Shown: piece by piece, positions 1 through 7,629 of the stretch
Position numbering within the stretch: the first letter of the stretch is position 1
Layout of the letters: each line of letters starts with the position of its first letter
Virus record (IMG/VR): IMGVR_UViG_3300023180_000371
Location: 1-24,912 of that record
Reading direction: 5' to 3' (one strand)
DNA: 24,912 bases
Origin: a virus
Notes under the pieces: generated by a model
What the model was told of the DNA's origin: nothing
The model's database searches: none
What the model saw: the letters and a program-made list of their open reading frames with translations, nothing else
Position numbers and translations under genes: made by a program

Positions 1-802
1 TGCTAGTAGTAATTGAAACTGTATTAGGATATCTTAAAATCACTACTCCAGATCCACCATTGCCGCCGCCACTATTTCCGACTCCATCATACGAAGTGCC
101 ACCACCACCGCCAGCGCCTTTGTTAGTTGTACCTGCATTACCGTTGTCTGTTTCATCTAGTCCGCCTTGCCCTCCACCGCCAGAGCCTCCACTACCCTGA
201 CCGCCACCGCCTCCATATCTTGTAATTGAATAACCTGCACCACCACCGCCGCCACGTGTAACTGCAGATCCTGTTATAGATGAAGATAATCCATTACCAC
301 CATTAGCACTTGATAAAGTTGTATGACCAACTCCACCACCGCCACCAGCCTGAGCATCGTTTGGAACATTAGAACCGTTCCCGCCTTGATTAGCAGTACC
401 ACTACCGCCAGCACCGTTTTGATATTCGCCACCGCCGCCGCCACATCCGCCAGAGCCTCCATTTGCAGCGTTATAGCCGCCCCCACCGCCGCCACCTGTT
501 GAAGTTACTGTAGCGAATGTAGAATTACCTCCAGCACCTCCTCTAACGGCTGTATTAAATGATCCACCTCCGCCGCCACCTATAGTAACGGTATAAGTAG
601 TATTCTTATCTAAAGTTAATGGAGTTTCTGTAGATGAATTTCTTCCAGACGTTTCAGTAGAAAAAGAATTACGATAGCCACCAGCACCACCTCCGCCGCC
701 TCCATCAAAACCACCGCCAGCACCTCCTGCAAGTACTAAATAACTAACTTCTACAGTAGTGTCTCCAGCTTGTAGTCCGAATCTTGCTGCACCTAAAGGC
801 AC
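1..802 (-). CDS. Glycine-rich tail fibre/adhesin, 5' part (gene crosses the contig ends)
   Basis: Start is GTG at 802-800, preceded by AGGAGG that overlaps the upstream gene's TAG. It opens MPLGAARFGLQAGDTTVEV, then becomes very glycine-rich with long GGGGG runs separated by short Ser/Thr/Asn stretches, and ends in a GGSGVVILRYPNT motif. Joined across the circle to the 24661-24912 part, the protein is about 296 residues. Short glycine-rich proteins with this VLAGGAGG opening and G(V/I)VI(L/I)RY ending are common among marine phage tail proteins (Gly_rich_2-type domain) and probably sit at the tail tip for host recognition. That role is inferred from family and position after another fibre gene. 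Gly codons are mostly GGT/GGC/GGA, so this stretch is locally much richer in G and C than its surroundings. Confidence 0.8.
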   Translation of the reverse strand, partial: MPLGAARFGLQAGDTTVEVSYLVLAGGAGGGFDGGGGGGAGGYRNSFSTETSGRNSSTETPLTLDKNTTYTVTIGGGGGGSFNTAVRGGAGGNSTFATVTSTGGGGGGGYNAANGGSGGCGGGGGEYQNGAGGSGTANQGGNGSNVPNDAQAGGGGGVGHTTLSSANGGNGLSSSITGSAVTRGGGGGAGYSITRYGGGGGQGSGGSGGGGQGGLDETDNGNAGTTNKGAGGGGGTSYDGVGNSGGGNGGSGVVILRYPNTVSITTS

Positions 803-811
803 TTTAACCTC

Positions 812-1483
812 CTAACTAAAATCTTGTAATACGTTTAATAATGGAGTTCCAGCATCTACAAAAAGAAAAGTAATCAAATCAATTGCACCAGATCCCGTAG
901 ATACTGTATATCCTGATCCTCCAGCTGTTTTTGCAGTAACATCTGATCCAGAGTTTACCGTAACTGCATTAATAGCAACTGTTCTCGCAGTACTATCTTG
1001 TGTAATTTGTAGAGTAAAAGTAGAGACGCCATTTGTTGGCACATTTGTAAAGTCTATGTCTGTAATATTTTCTGATAATGTTATCGTTCCTGTATTTCCT
1101 GAATTAAGATCTATTGATAAAACTCCTGAGGAACTCGTAAGAGATTGATCAACTTCTGCATAATCTTGTATCGATATTCCAGATACAGTCGAATCTAAAT
1201 TAATTGTTACAGTTCCAGAAGTGCCACCTCCGTTTAAATTTGTGCCGGCAGTTACTCCCTCGATATCTCCTGTCTCTGCTGATATCCAGCTGCTCCCATT
1301 CCACGCTTTTATGACGTTTGCTGTTGTGTCGTAAAATATAGTCCCAGCAACTTTATTAGTAAGAGCAGTATTAGCAGCAGCTTCACTACTAAATATAAAA
1401 ACTAAACTATCCTGAATGTCTTGAAATCTGGACTCAGTAACGAGATCTCCTGTAGTCCAATCAAACCAGCTGCCTGCAGCCAT
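812..1483 (-). CDS. Tail fibre / receptor-binding protein candidate
   Basis: A 223-aa protein with an ATG start and a clear AAAGGAG ribosome site. The N-terminal part (about 1-75) carries an AGTIFYDTTANVIKAWNGSSW segment, a fold often seen in phage tail fibres and baseplate-attached proteins. The middle (about 76-105) has TNLNGGGTSGTVTINLD, a repeat typical of trimeric beta-helical fibre shafts. The C-terminal half is Ser/Thr/Val-rich beta sequence with a hydrophobic end. It sits between the minor tail protein and the glycine-rich fibre, as expected for distal tail fibre proteins. I see no enzymatic motif. The exact receptor role is inferred from composition and position. Confidence 0.75.
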   Translation of the reverse strand: MAAGSWFDWTTGDLVTESRFQDIQDSLVFIFSSEAAANTALTNKVAGTIFYDTTANVIKAWNGSSWISAETGDIEGVTAGTNLNGGGTSGTVTINLDSTVSGISIQDYAEVDQSLTSSSGVLSIDLNSGNTGTITLSENITDIDFTNVPTNGVSTFTLQITQDSTARTVAINAVTVNSGSDVTAKTAGGSGYTVSTGSGAIDLITFLFVDAGTPLLNVLQDFS

Positions 1484-1502
1484 TAATAAACTCCTTTTTT
1501 TC

Positions 1503-2747
1503 CTAAGTATAACTCAGATTTGTGTCGATTCCTAATCTATTTACTCCCAAGATCCAAGCTCCCGTCTCAGCTGGAGATAGCCCTATAGTCCATGTCCAGA
1601 CTCCATTAGATGCATCTACTTTATGTCTTATTTTTTCTATAAACAAATCATAAGACTCTACATCATTACTAGGAGTTGTTACTTTAGCCTCTACGAATGA
1701 TCCTATATCTAATCCTAGAGCTTTCGTCCATAAGTTAACATCTTGACGAGGACGGAAGATTAATTGTGTAATTTGTGTTTGAGGTATGTCGTTAGATACT
1801 ACGATTTGACCTGCTATTGAGGAGGTGTCTGAGTCATTAACGTTTAAAGTACCTGATTTCGTGAGAGAATGAGTTCCAAAACGTTCTACAGACTCATTAG
1901 AAATAGCAGTTTGAGTAGTTCCTCCTGATCTTGTGATCTGTACAGTATTTATGATCTTATCATCGTCAAAAGTAGTTACTATATCAGAATAAGGAAGTTC
2001 TCCTACTCCCTGACCGAATGTTGCATCTGGAGTCGTTGTATTCGTTAAACGATAATTTCGATCCCTAAATGTTGCATCTCCATCTGCTGCTATAAAAAAA
2101 GTACCGTTTTCTGCCTCTTCGTTTTTACGAATAGCTTGTAATAAATTATCTGATTCTGATTGTACTTGTACCTCTAATTGACCTGTAGAGATATCCTGAT
2201 TTGTATAATTAAAAGAATCTAATATATTTTTTACTCTTACGGATGATAATTCTTGTTGTTGTGTAAGTGATAATCTTGTAGCGATTCCCAATTTGCTAAC
2301 TCCTAGATTCCATCCTACATTATTTAAATTAGCATTAAATAGTAATTTAAAGAGATCAACACATCTTAATTTAGTTGTAGAGTCTGATCCCTGTCCTGCA
2401 TAATTTACAGGAAAACTCTCAACAAATCCATGAAATATAATGTATGTCGTAGAATCGTAAACAGCTTTAATTCTTATTCTCTTTAATGGTTGTATCTTAG
2501 ATCTGTTGTTTGTTGAATCGTAATAATGTGTAGTTTGATTAGGAGAAAATCTATTATCTCTATTGTCTAAAACTACAGATGCCGTCCCTGTTTGAAAAGT
2601 GTCTAAGTTGGAATTTCTTCCTCTTACTATTTCAAAAGATCTTAGATAATCAGAGACATCAGTAAACGTCTGAGTAGAATCTAGAGGATTAGAATCAAAC
2701 GCTATCTCTGTAATTAGATCTACATTAGTATCGAATGGGACTGACAT
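1503..2747 (-). CDS. Minor tail protein (distal tail / baseplate hub-like)
   Basis: A 414-aa protein whose ATG overlaps the tape-measure stop as TGATG, so it is probably translationally coupled. The N-terminal 75 residues (DVSDYLRSFEIVRGR, then GTASVVLDNRDNRFSP) match the recurrent start of siphovirus minor tail proteins found directly after the tape measure. The middle is beta-rich with HGFVESFPVNY around residue 106. The C-terminal part has a domain that often contacts the tail tip. The peptide INRLGID-like pattern GVNRLGIDTNLS at the end echoes NLGVSKLGIATRLS near residue 150, a possible internal repeat. It probably forms part of the tail tip joining tube and fibres. Confidence 0.7.
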   Translation of the reverse strand: MSVPFDTNVDLITEIAFDSNPLDSTQTFTDVSDYLRSFEIVRGRNSNLDTFQTGTASVVLDNRDNRFSPNQTTHYYDSTNNRSKIQPLKRIRIKAVYDSTTYIIFHGFVESFPVNYAGQGSDSTTKLRCVDLFKLLFNANLNNVGWNLGVSKLGIATRLSLTQQQELSSVRVKNILDSFNYTNQDISTGQLEVQVQSESDNLLQAIRKNEEAENGTFFIAADGDATFRDRNYRLTNTTTPDATFGQGVGELPYSDIVTTFDDDKIINTVQITRSGGTTQTAISNESVERFGTHSLTKSGTLNVNDSDTSSIAGQIVVSNDIPQTQITQLIFRPRQDVNLWTKALGLDIGSFVEAKVTTPSNDVESYDLFIEKIRHKVDASNGVWTWTIGLSPAETGAWILGVNRLGIDTNLSYT

Positions 2748-4795
2748 CAGATTATAAAAGTTTTACCCTGTTGTTGAATACGTGTATTGACTGCTTGAAA
2801 TAAATCTGCTGCATCGTCTTTGAGTTCTAGTTCTACTTTTACAGGAGTAACTCCAAATTGTTTTCCTATAGCTTGTTCTACATCAGATTCAAAACTGAAT
2901 CCTCCTCCTGTATCTACTCTGAATGGTTGAGCACTTTGGAAAAATTTACCACCTCCGCCACCTCCACCAGATACAGTAAACGGTAATTCTTTATCTCCTT
3001 TTTTAAATGATTCTTTAAATATATCGCTTAATTCTTTTTCATCTTCTTTAGTCATTTTAGAAAAATCTGGCATAATAGCTCCCTCTAAAGATTCAGCTAT
3101 AATCTCCGATAACGGTTTTCCTTTTACTTTTTCTAATAAATTTAAATATGCTGCATATACATTATTAAATGCATCATCAAAACTTATATTTAATGTCTCG
3201 GCTGCCTCTTGTAATTCTGATCTAAAATCTTCAGTTGAGAAGAAGTTCATAAAATCTTGTAGTAATTGAAGATCTTCAAACTGTTTATTAATTGAATTGG
3301 AGGTATTGTTAAACTCTCTCTCTAAATCTTTTTCAGCCTCTTGTACGTTTTTTCTAGCTTGTATTAATTGATCTGATTCTCTTGTTAATGCTAATTCTAT
3401 TAATCTTAATTCTTCTTGAGCTACTGCTAATTCTGCTGTTACATCTTTGCCTTGACTTTGGAAGAATGTAAGTTCTCTAATCTGTTGTTGTAATTCTTTT
3501 TTTCTTAGAGCTTCTTGAGCTGATATTAATCCCTCTTCTTCTAAAGCTTTATTTAACTCTGATTGTGCATCTTCTCTTGTTTTCTGAAGATCTTCTAAAC
3601 GTTCAGTTTCAGTATTTGTTACTCCTAAAAGTTTTGTAAGTTGTGTCAAAAATGGAAGAGTTTCCTTTTTTAATAATTCGTTGTATTTCTTTTGAGACGG
3701 TATTAAAGAAGAAAAAGTATTCCTAAATTTAGTTTGTTCTCTAGTCAAATATGCTTGTTGTACTGTTTGTACTATTAATCTATCATTCGTACGATCTACA
3801 ATCTTTAAATATTCCCTATAATCGTCTGCAAGTTCTCCAAGACTTTTACCCTGAGCTTTTAGTCGATCTATGAATCCAAGTCGATAAAATTGTTTAGTTC
3901 CTAAAACAACATTGCCAATAGCTTCAGATAAACCAGCGAATCCCTCTATTAATAAAGGCCCTACTTCTAAAGCGAACTCTCTAAATACGGGAAGTAGTTC
4001 TGCTGCAACAGGGATCAACTCTTCTCCGATTTCTTGTCTAGTCTCTCTTAACTCAGCGTTTAATAATCTCTGTTGGTTTGCGAACGATGCAGAAGTTCTC
4101 TCAAGATCTCCAATCTGAACAGCTGCTTTTTGTTGTATAAGATTTAATGTAGCTAATGCCTTCTCTTGTCTGGTTAGTAAATCTGCACTCTCTTTTCCTG
4201 TAAGGATAAATGCCTCTGTTTGTACTTCAGCCTCAGTAATTGCAATACCATAAGTTTTAAGAGCTTCCCTCTCTCCGACCAACGCAGATCGGAATGCATT
4301 TAGTACAGGCTCGGCGCCGGCGCTGATATTTGAAAAAGATGCAACGTCCGCTGCAATCTTTGTTAATTGAACTGCAAGATCTGCAGATTCTCCCTGAGTA
4401 AAACCTATACCCTGAGCAACAGCACCTAAAGTCGCGTTTAATTGTTTTGCCTCTGCAACAGTAAGTCCTGCTTTATTAGCGAAATTCTCGAGTTCCTTAC
4501 TTGCTCTAGCTGCAGCATCTCCGAATGTAGTATCAAATGCTGCCCCTGCCTCTTCTGCGGAGACTGCTGATTCTAAGGCTGCTGCAGAAAAATCTACAAG
4601 TTGTTTTACTAAGAATGCACCTCCAGCAATAGATCCAAATCTTTTAAGAGTCTTTGCGAACTCTTTACCCTCTTTATCAGCTTTCTTGACTTCATCAGCA
4701 AGTTGATCTACTTCTTTAGATGCTTTATCCATGTCTCTAGAGAGACGGTTCACTCCGACTGCTTTAATGAATAATTCTAAAGTAGCACTTGCCAA
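2747..4795 (-). CDS. Tape measure protein
   Basis: A 682-aa protein with TTG start at 4795, preceded by AGGAG. The N-terminal part (about 17-50) is a charged coiled coil (MDKASKEVDQLADEVKKADK) followed by a hydrophobic segment GSIAGGAFLVKQLV. Residues about 70-240 contain the alpha-helical tape-measure core with FTQGESADLAVQLTKI and ALKTYGIAITEAEV, a pattern characteristic of phage tail length proteins. Long coiled coils follow (about 390-510), then a GGGGGGG linker near 617. Using the known proportionality of about 1.5 angstrom per residue, the tail would be near 100 nm. It lies between the chaperone G/T pair and the minor tail protein, the canonical order. There is no peptidase motif that I can see. 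Confidence 0.93.
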   Translation of the reverse strand: MASATLELFIKAVGVNRLSRDMDKASKEVDQLADEVKKADKEGKEFAKTLKRFGSIAGGAFLVKQLVDFSAAALESAVSAEEAGAAFDTTFGDAAARASKELENFANKAGLTVAEAKQLNATLGAVAQGIGFTQGESADLAVQLTKIAADVASFSNISAGAEPVLNAFRSALVGEREALKTYGIAITEAEVQTEAFILTGKESADLLTRQEKALATLNLIQQKAAVQIGDLERTSASFANQQRLLNAELRETRQEIGEELIPVAAELLPVFREFALEVGPLLIEGFAGLSEAIGNVVLGTKQFYRLGFIDRLKAQGKSLGELADDYREYLKIVDRTNDRLIVQTVQQAYLTREQTKFRNTFSSLIPSQKKYNELLKKETLPFLTQLTKLLGVTNTETERLEDLQKTREDAQSELNKALEEEGLISAQEALRKKELQQQIRELTFFQSQGKDVTAELAVAQEELRLIELALTRESDQLIQARKNVQEAEKDLEREFNNTSNSINKQFEDLQLLQDFMNFFSTEDFRSELQEAAETLNISFDDAFNNVYAAYLNLLEKVKGKPLSEIIAESLEGAIMPDFSKMTKEDEKELSDIFKESFKKGDKELPFTVSGGGGGGGKFFQSAQPFRVDTGGGFSFESDVEQAIGKQFGVTPVKVELELKDDAADLFQAVNTRIQQQGKTFII

Positions 4796-4796
4796 T

Positions 4797-4982
4797 TTAT
4801 CTCCTCAATTTAGAACGAGCTTTAGCTTCTGTAATAGCTTTCTGTTCTTCTACTTGCTTATTTAAATAGTATAGTTTCCAAGATTCAAATTCTGAAACGC
4901 TCATAGATTTTCTTAATTTATCGACCGTCATCCCTAGTTTTTCAGCTAGAGTAAATTCAAACCAGATCTCGTCTCTATTTCG
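4797..4982 (-). CDS. Tail assembly chaperone T extension (+1 frame, candidate frameshift product)
   Basis: Immediately downstream of and overlapping the G stop codon there is an open frame, in the +1 frame relative to G, running to TAA at 4797. From CGA at 4982 it reads RNRDEIWFEFTLAEKLGM and later SVSEFESWKLYYLNKQ, 61 residues in all. The pattern (W.F..AEKLG.T...L...MS..EF..W..YY) is what the T part of G-GT tail chaperones looks like. There is no good start codon with a ribosome site in this frame before the conserved part, so it is most likely expressed by a ribosomal +1 shift. A plausible slip is UUU to UUC at 4986-4983, giving a fusion of about 176 aa. This frame is too short to be called as a separate gene and would be missed by most annotation. 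Confidence 0.72.
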   Translation of the reverse strand, partial: RNRDEIWFEFTLAEKLGMTVDKLRKSMSVSEFESWKLYYLNKQVEEQKAITEAKARSKLRR

Positions 4983-5328
4983 GAAATTGATCCGCGATTT
5001 CTCGCTGATCCTCCTTAGTCCATGCCATACACTTATAAATAGCTATTAATATTCGATCTATAATCATAGGAGTAGAGACTTCATAAAATTTCTCTACTTG
5101 ATCTAAATCTTCTAAATCTGGATCAATAACTCCATATTGAATAAGTAATTTCTCAAACAATACATCATCTCTTTGATCTCCATCAACATTAGCTAATTTA
5201 TTTATATGAACTGAATCTTTTTTAGATAAACCCTGTACAATAACTGATTTATTCCACTCTGGTATTTCTACCTCTTTAGTAGGTAAATCAGGTGCATTCG
5301 ATAAATCTTCTAATTTTAATCTTTTCAA
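4975..5328 (-). CDS. Tail assembly chaperone G
   Basis: A 117-aa acidic, helical protein starting with TTG at 5328, five bases after AGGAGG. It contains VEIPEWNKSVIVQGLSKKD near the N-terminus and FEKLLIQYGVIDPDLEDLDQVE in the middle, the usual form of siphovirus tail chaperone G in AT-rich and actinobacterial phages. It lies directly between the tail-tube gene and the tape measure, the position of G in lambda-like phages. Such chaperones coat the tape measure during tail assembly and are normally made together with a frameshifted GT form, for which there is a candidate here. Confidence 0.82.
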   Translation of the reverse strand: MKRLKLEDLSNAPDLPTKEVEIPEWNKSVIVQGLSKKDSVHINKLANVDGDQRDDVLFEKLLIQYGVIDPDLEDLDQVEKFYEVSTPMIIDRILIAIYKCMAWTKEDQREIADQFPK

Positions 5329-5348
5329 AACGACCTCCTAATTAAATA

Positions 5349-5756
5349 TTAGTAGGTGCCTTCTGTAACGTCTCCAGATACCTGAAAACTTGCAGTAAAA
5401 CTTGCTGCTCCTGTAACGTCTGCAGATCTATCGTATCCTGTACAGATAGCCTCTCCAGATGCTTTAGGATTACCAGAAGTTGATCCGATTGGCCCAAATT
5501 CGAATGATCCCTCTGATCCTACGATCCCTGAGAGATAACCATCTACAGTAGTGTCAAAACTACCGCTGATAGTAATTGTCGAGTCTTTAAGGCCCGCCAC
5601 GAATGCTTTAGACGAATTACTGAAGGCGCTTACCTCCGCTACGTCTGCTGTTCGTGAGACTGATACGTCTGTAAGAGTATTAGAGATATCTCTAAGAGTT
5701 CCTCCAGAATCGTCAATCGAGAATACTGCGTTTTTACCGTGTGTAAATGTTGGCAT
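5349..5756 (-). CDS. Tail tube protein B (short paralogue)
   Basis: A 135-aa protein opening MPTFTHGKNAVFSIDDSGG, with ATG preceded by AGGAAAGGA. It is the single-domain version of a siphovirus tail-tube protein: DVSVSRTADVAEVSAFSNSS, then FVAGLKDSTITISGSFD, then TGYDRSADVTGAASFTASF. The gene upstream (5769-6488) begins with the identical MPTFTHGKNAV and shares the TSD/TAD-V-E-S-F, FV(S/A)GLKD and YDRSADV motifs, so the two are tandem duplicates. Both are located between tail terminator and chaperone, where the tail-tube gene belongs. It could be the main tube subunit, a minor cap or a tube-ending variant. Tube identity is well supported; the division of labour is inferred. Confidence 0.85.
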   Translation of the reverse strand: MPTFTHGKNAVFSIDDSGGTLRDISNTLTDVSVSRTADVAEVSAFSNSSKAFVAGLKDSTITISGSFDTTVDGYLSGIVGSEGSFEFGPIGSTSGNPKASGEAICTGYDRSADVTGAASFTASFQVSGDVTEGTY

Positions 5757-5768
5757 TCTTTTCCTTTC

Positions 5769-6488
5769 CTATGTTTGAGCGAATCCGATTGCAACTGTAT
5801 AGCTTGGAGTAGTTCCTGCAATTGTAAGAACACATCTTGCATACCTAGCTGGTGCGGATGCACTTGTTTGTATTTCACTTGTTCCAGACGTTGTTACTTG
5901 TGTAAAAGTAATATAATCTGAAAACGAAATATTATCAGTAGAAGTTTGAATCTTTGCATCAAGAGTTTGTCCTGTGCCTGAGGAGTTTGTTACATGAAGA
6001 ATAGCTGCTCCTCCATTAGATCCAGCAGAACCAAAGTCAACGGAAGTCTCTGTACTTGTAGAGGTTTTAGTTGTTGGTTCTAATAAACTTTTACCATTAT
6101 ACGAGTCTCCTGTAAATTGAAATGCAATAGCAACTGAGACGACTGAGTTTACGTCTGCAGATCTATCGTAGGAAGTCTCTAAAGTAGTTCCAAAAGATAC
6201 AGGATTCCCTCTTGTATATCCTATATTTGCTATTGAAAACCCTGATCCAGATCCTCCTAGTTGAGCAAGGTATTCAGCGTCTGCGTCTGGATCAGAGGAT
6301 TCATAATAGCCGCTTAATGTTGCCGTTCCGTCTTTGAGTCCACTTACAAAAGTTTTACTCGTTGAATTAAAAGTACTTGTCTCGCTTACATCTGAAGTAA
6401 GAGATAATGATAAATCTGTAAGAGTAGTTGTAAGATTAGTATTATCTAATAAAACTACTGCATTTTTTCCATGTGTAAAAGTTGGCAT
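5769..6488 (-). CDS. Tail tube protein A (long paralogue with C-terminal extension)
   Basis: A 239-aa protein with ATG abutting the stop of the preceding small gene and a GAGGAAG ribosome site inside that gene's tail. Residues 1-130 are a tail-tube domain homologous to the next gene, with MPTFTHGKNAV, FVSGLKDGTATLSG and SYDRSADVNSVVSVAIAFQF. Residues about 131-239 form an extra Ser/Thr/Gly-rich beta domain (VDFGSAGSNGGAAILHVTN through ARYARCVLTIAGTTPSYTVAIG), resembling the surface beta-sandwich domains appended to many tail-tube proteins. Such domains protrude from the tail and may touch host surface. The pairing of a long and a short form suggests a mixed or two-section tail tube. Confidence 0.85.
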   Translation of the reverse strand: MPTFTHGKNAVVLLDNTNLTTTLTDLSLSLTSDVSETSTFNSTSKTFVSGLKDGTATLSGYYESSDPDADAEYLAQLGGSGSGFSIANIGYTRGNPVSFGTTLETSYDRSADVNSVVSVAIAFQFTGDSYNGKSLLEPTTKTSTSTETSVDFGSAGSNGGAAILHVTNSSGTGQTLDAKIQTSTDNISFSDYITFTQVTTSGTSEIQTSASAPARYARCVLTIAGTTPSYTVAIGFAQT

Positions 6489-6659
6489 TTATTCTTCCTC
6501 TTCTTTAACCATCTTACTATCAAACTTAATTGCTGCATTATTCTTAATCAAACTCTTAGCAATTTTATCTGGTAAATCTAAGACTTTACCCTCTTCAACT
6601 CTGATCTCTTTTCCGTCTTTATCTGGAAAATTAGATCCTTTTAATATTTTAATTTTCAT
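6489..6659 (-). CDS. Small conserved-looking tail-region protein, 56 aa
   Basis: An ATG at 6659 overlaps the tail-terminator stop as ATGA, and the stop TAA at 6489 is followed directly by the ATG of tail tube A. The protein opens MKIKILKGSNFPDKDGKEI, continues VEEGKVLDLPDKIAKSLIKN and ends in KEEEE. The layout K.LKG..F.DKDGK...VEEGKV.DLPDK.AK.LI is that of a small beta-barrel-like protein common in phage structural modules (…G.vvdLp...A..Li..g.A), but I cannot name a function. It is wedged without gap between two structural genes, so it is very probably translated. Its acidic end also supplies the ribosome site of the tube gene. Confidence 0.75.
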   Translation of the reverse strand: MKIKILKGSNFPDKDGKEIRVEEGKVLDLPDKIAKSLIKNNAAIKFDSKMVKEEEE

Positions 6660-7066
6660 GCTATAACCTCTATGTTAAAGGTAACTCCCAAATAAGAAGT
6701 TCCCTGATTTACTTCATACTCTCCGTAATCCGTTGCATTTACTACTTTAACAGACATTGCCGCACCATTCAACGTAGGATCACTCTCTATCGCTGCTTTG
6801 ATAGATTGTGAACCAGATCCAGCTAAATATGCATCTACTTCATCCTGACTTGTCTGAGCGTCCATTCTGTTTATATAGACAACTACAGGGATAGAATAAG
6901 TATCAGCACCTCGTCCCATCGTTGTATCGTATGTCAACTGATTTAAGGGAGCTATTAATGCAATAGGAGGAACTATATAATCTGGAACTATATCAGAGGC
7001 CGTTAAACCTACGATAGTCTCTAAATTAGTTTTAAGTCCATCTCTTATACTTGAAAAACTTGCCAT
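6656..7066 (-). CDS. Tail terminator protein
   Basis: A 136-aa protein, ATG overlapping the upstream stop as TAATG with AAGGAG in front. It starts MASFSSIRDGLKTNLETI and has IVPPIALIAPLNQLTYDTTMGRGADTYSIPVVVYINRMD-type core: a short helix, then a TYDTTMGRG-ADTYSIPVVVY beta region, ending in GTSYLGVTFNIEVIA. This is the pattern of small tail terminator/tail completion proteins that cap the tube and connect it to the neck. Position just before the tail tube and after the gp10-like protein agrees with the usual order. Confidence 0.75.
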   Translation of the reverse strand: MASFSSIRDGLKTNLETIVGLTASDIVPDYIVPPIALIAPLNQLTYDTTMGRGADTYSIPVVVYINRMDAQTSQDEVDAYLAGSGSQSIKAAIESDPTLNGAAMSVKVVNATDYGEYEVNQGTSYLGVTFNIEVIA

Positions 7067-7629
7067 TACTTAACACTCCTTGCAATATCTTCTGCAATTA
7101 ATTGTAACATTCGAGTCCCTCTTGCTTTAATTTCCTCTTGTTTTTCGTATATAATACCGCCAAGAAATGGCTTCATTTTTAAACCTCTTTGAGATATCTT
7201 CCTAGCTACAAGAAATGCATTCATCTTTGGAGTACCTCTATTAGCCCACTTATAAAGATCTGATCCTTTTTTATATGGAGGGAAGAACGGACGTGTTCTT
7301 TTTACAGGAGTAAAAGATCTCATAATAGGTTTACCATGTACGTATGGTGCATGTTTTGCAGTAGAGGCAATTTTAAATCCCTCTGACATTCTTAATCTAT
7401 TTGTGTTTTGTATTTTAGATACAAATATAGACCGTCTTAAAGTTCCTGTATTTTTATTACCTCGTCCAGATTGAGATCTGGGAGATGGTTTATTTCCTAA
7501 AACATCTAAAGACTCTTCTTTAACTTCTAAGGCTAATTCATTAAAAAAGTCTGTAGATCTTTTATTCCATATTGTTTGACCGTTTATTGATCTTGATAGA
7601 TCTAATGCTCCCTTAAGAGTTAATTTCAT
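7066..7629 (-). CDS. Head-tail joining protein (HK97 gp10-like)
   Basis: A 187-aa basic protein. ATG overlaps the upstream stop as ATGA. The stretch SGRGNKNTGTLRRSIFVSK, followed by STAKHAPYVHGKP and RTRPFFPPYKKGSDLYKWA, is the signature of HK97 gp10-type proteins (G.LR.SI ... A.YA..VH.G ... PF), found at the neck between connector and tail terminator. It has extra C-terminal helices (MLQLIAEDIARSVK). The order connector, gp10-like, tail terminator, tube is canonical for siphophages, supporting the call. Confidence 0.8.
   Translation of the reverse strand: MKLTLKGALDLSRSINGQTIWNKRSTDFFNELALEVKEESLDVLGNKPSPRSQSGRGNKNTGTLRRSIFVSKIQNTNRLRMSEGFKIASTAKHAPYVHGKPIMRSFTPVKRTRPFFPPYKKGSDLYKWANRGTPKMNAFLVARKISQRGLKMKPFLGGIIYEKQEEIKARGTRMLQLIAEDIARSVK

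Noticed and set aside
274-495. Minus-strand 73-aa frame inside the glycine-rich gene
   Set aside because: It is a shadow in another frame of repetitive GGN codons; the in-phase glycine-rich frame has the start codon, ribosome site and known end motif.
3912-4118. Plus-strand 68-aa frame in the tape measure gene
   Set aside because: Antisense to a strongly supported gene, no ribosome site and no recognisable domain.
4797-4986. Conventional -1 frameshift in the chaperone
   Set aside because: The -1 frame meets a TAG after roughly a dozen codons, and the T-like sequence is in the +1 frame.
5639-5921. Minus 79-aa and plus 60-aa Cys-rich frames over the tail-tube junction
   Set aside because: Both are shadows of the two tail-tube genes, whose homology to each other proves their frames.
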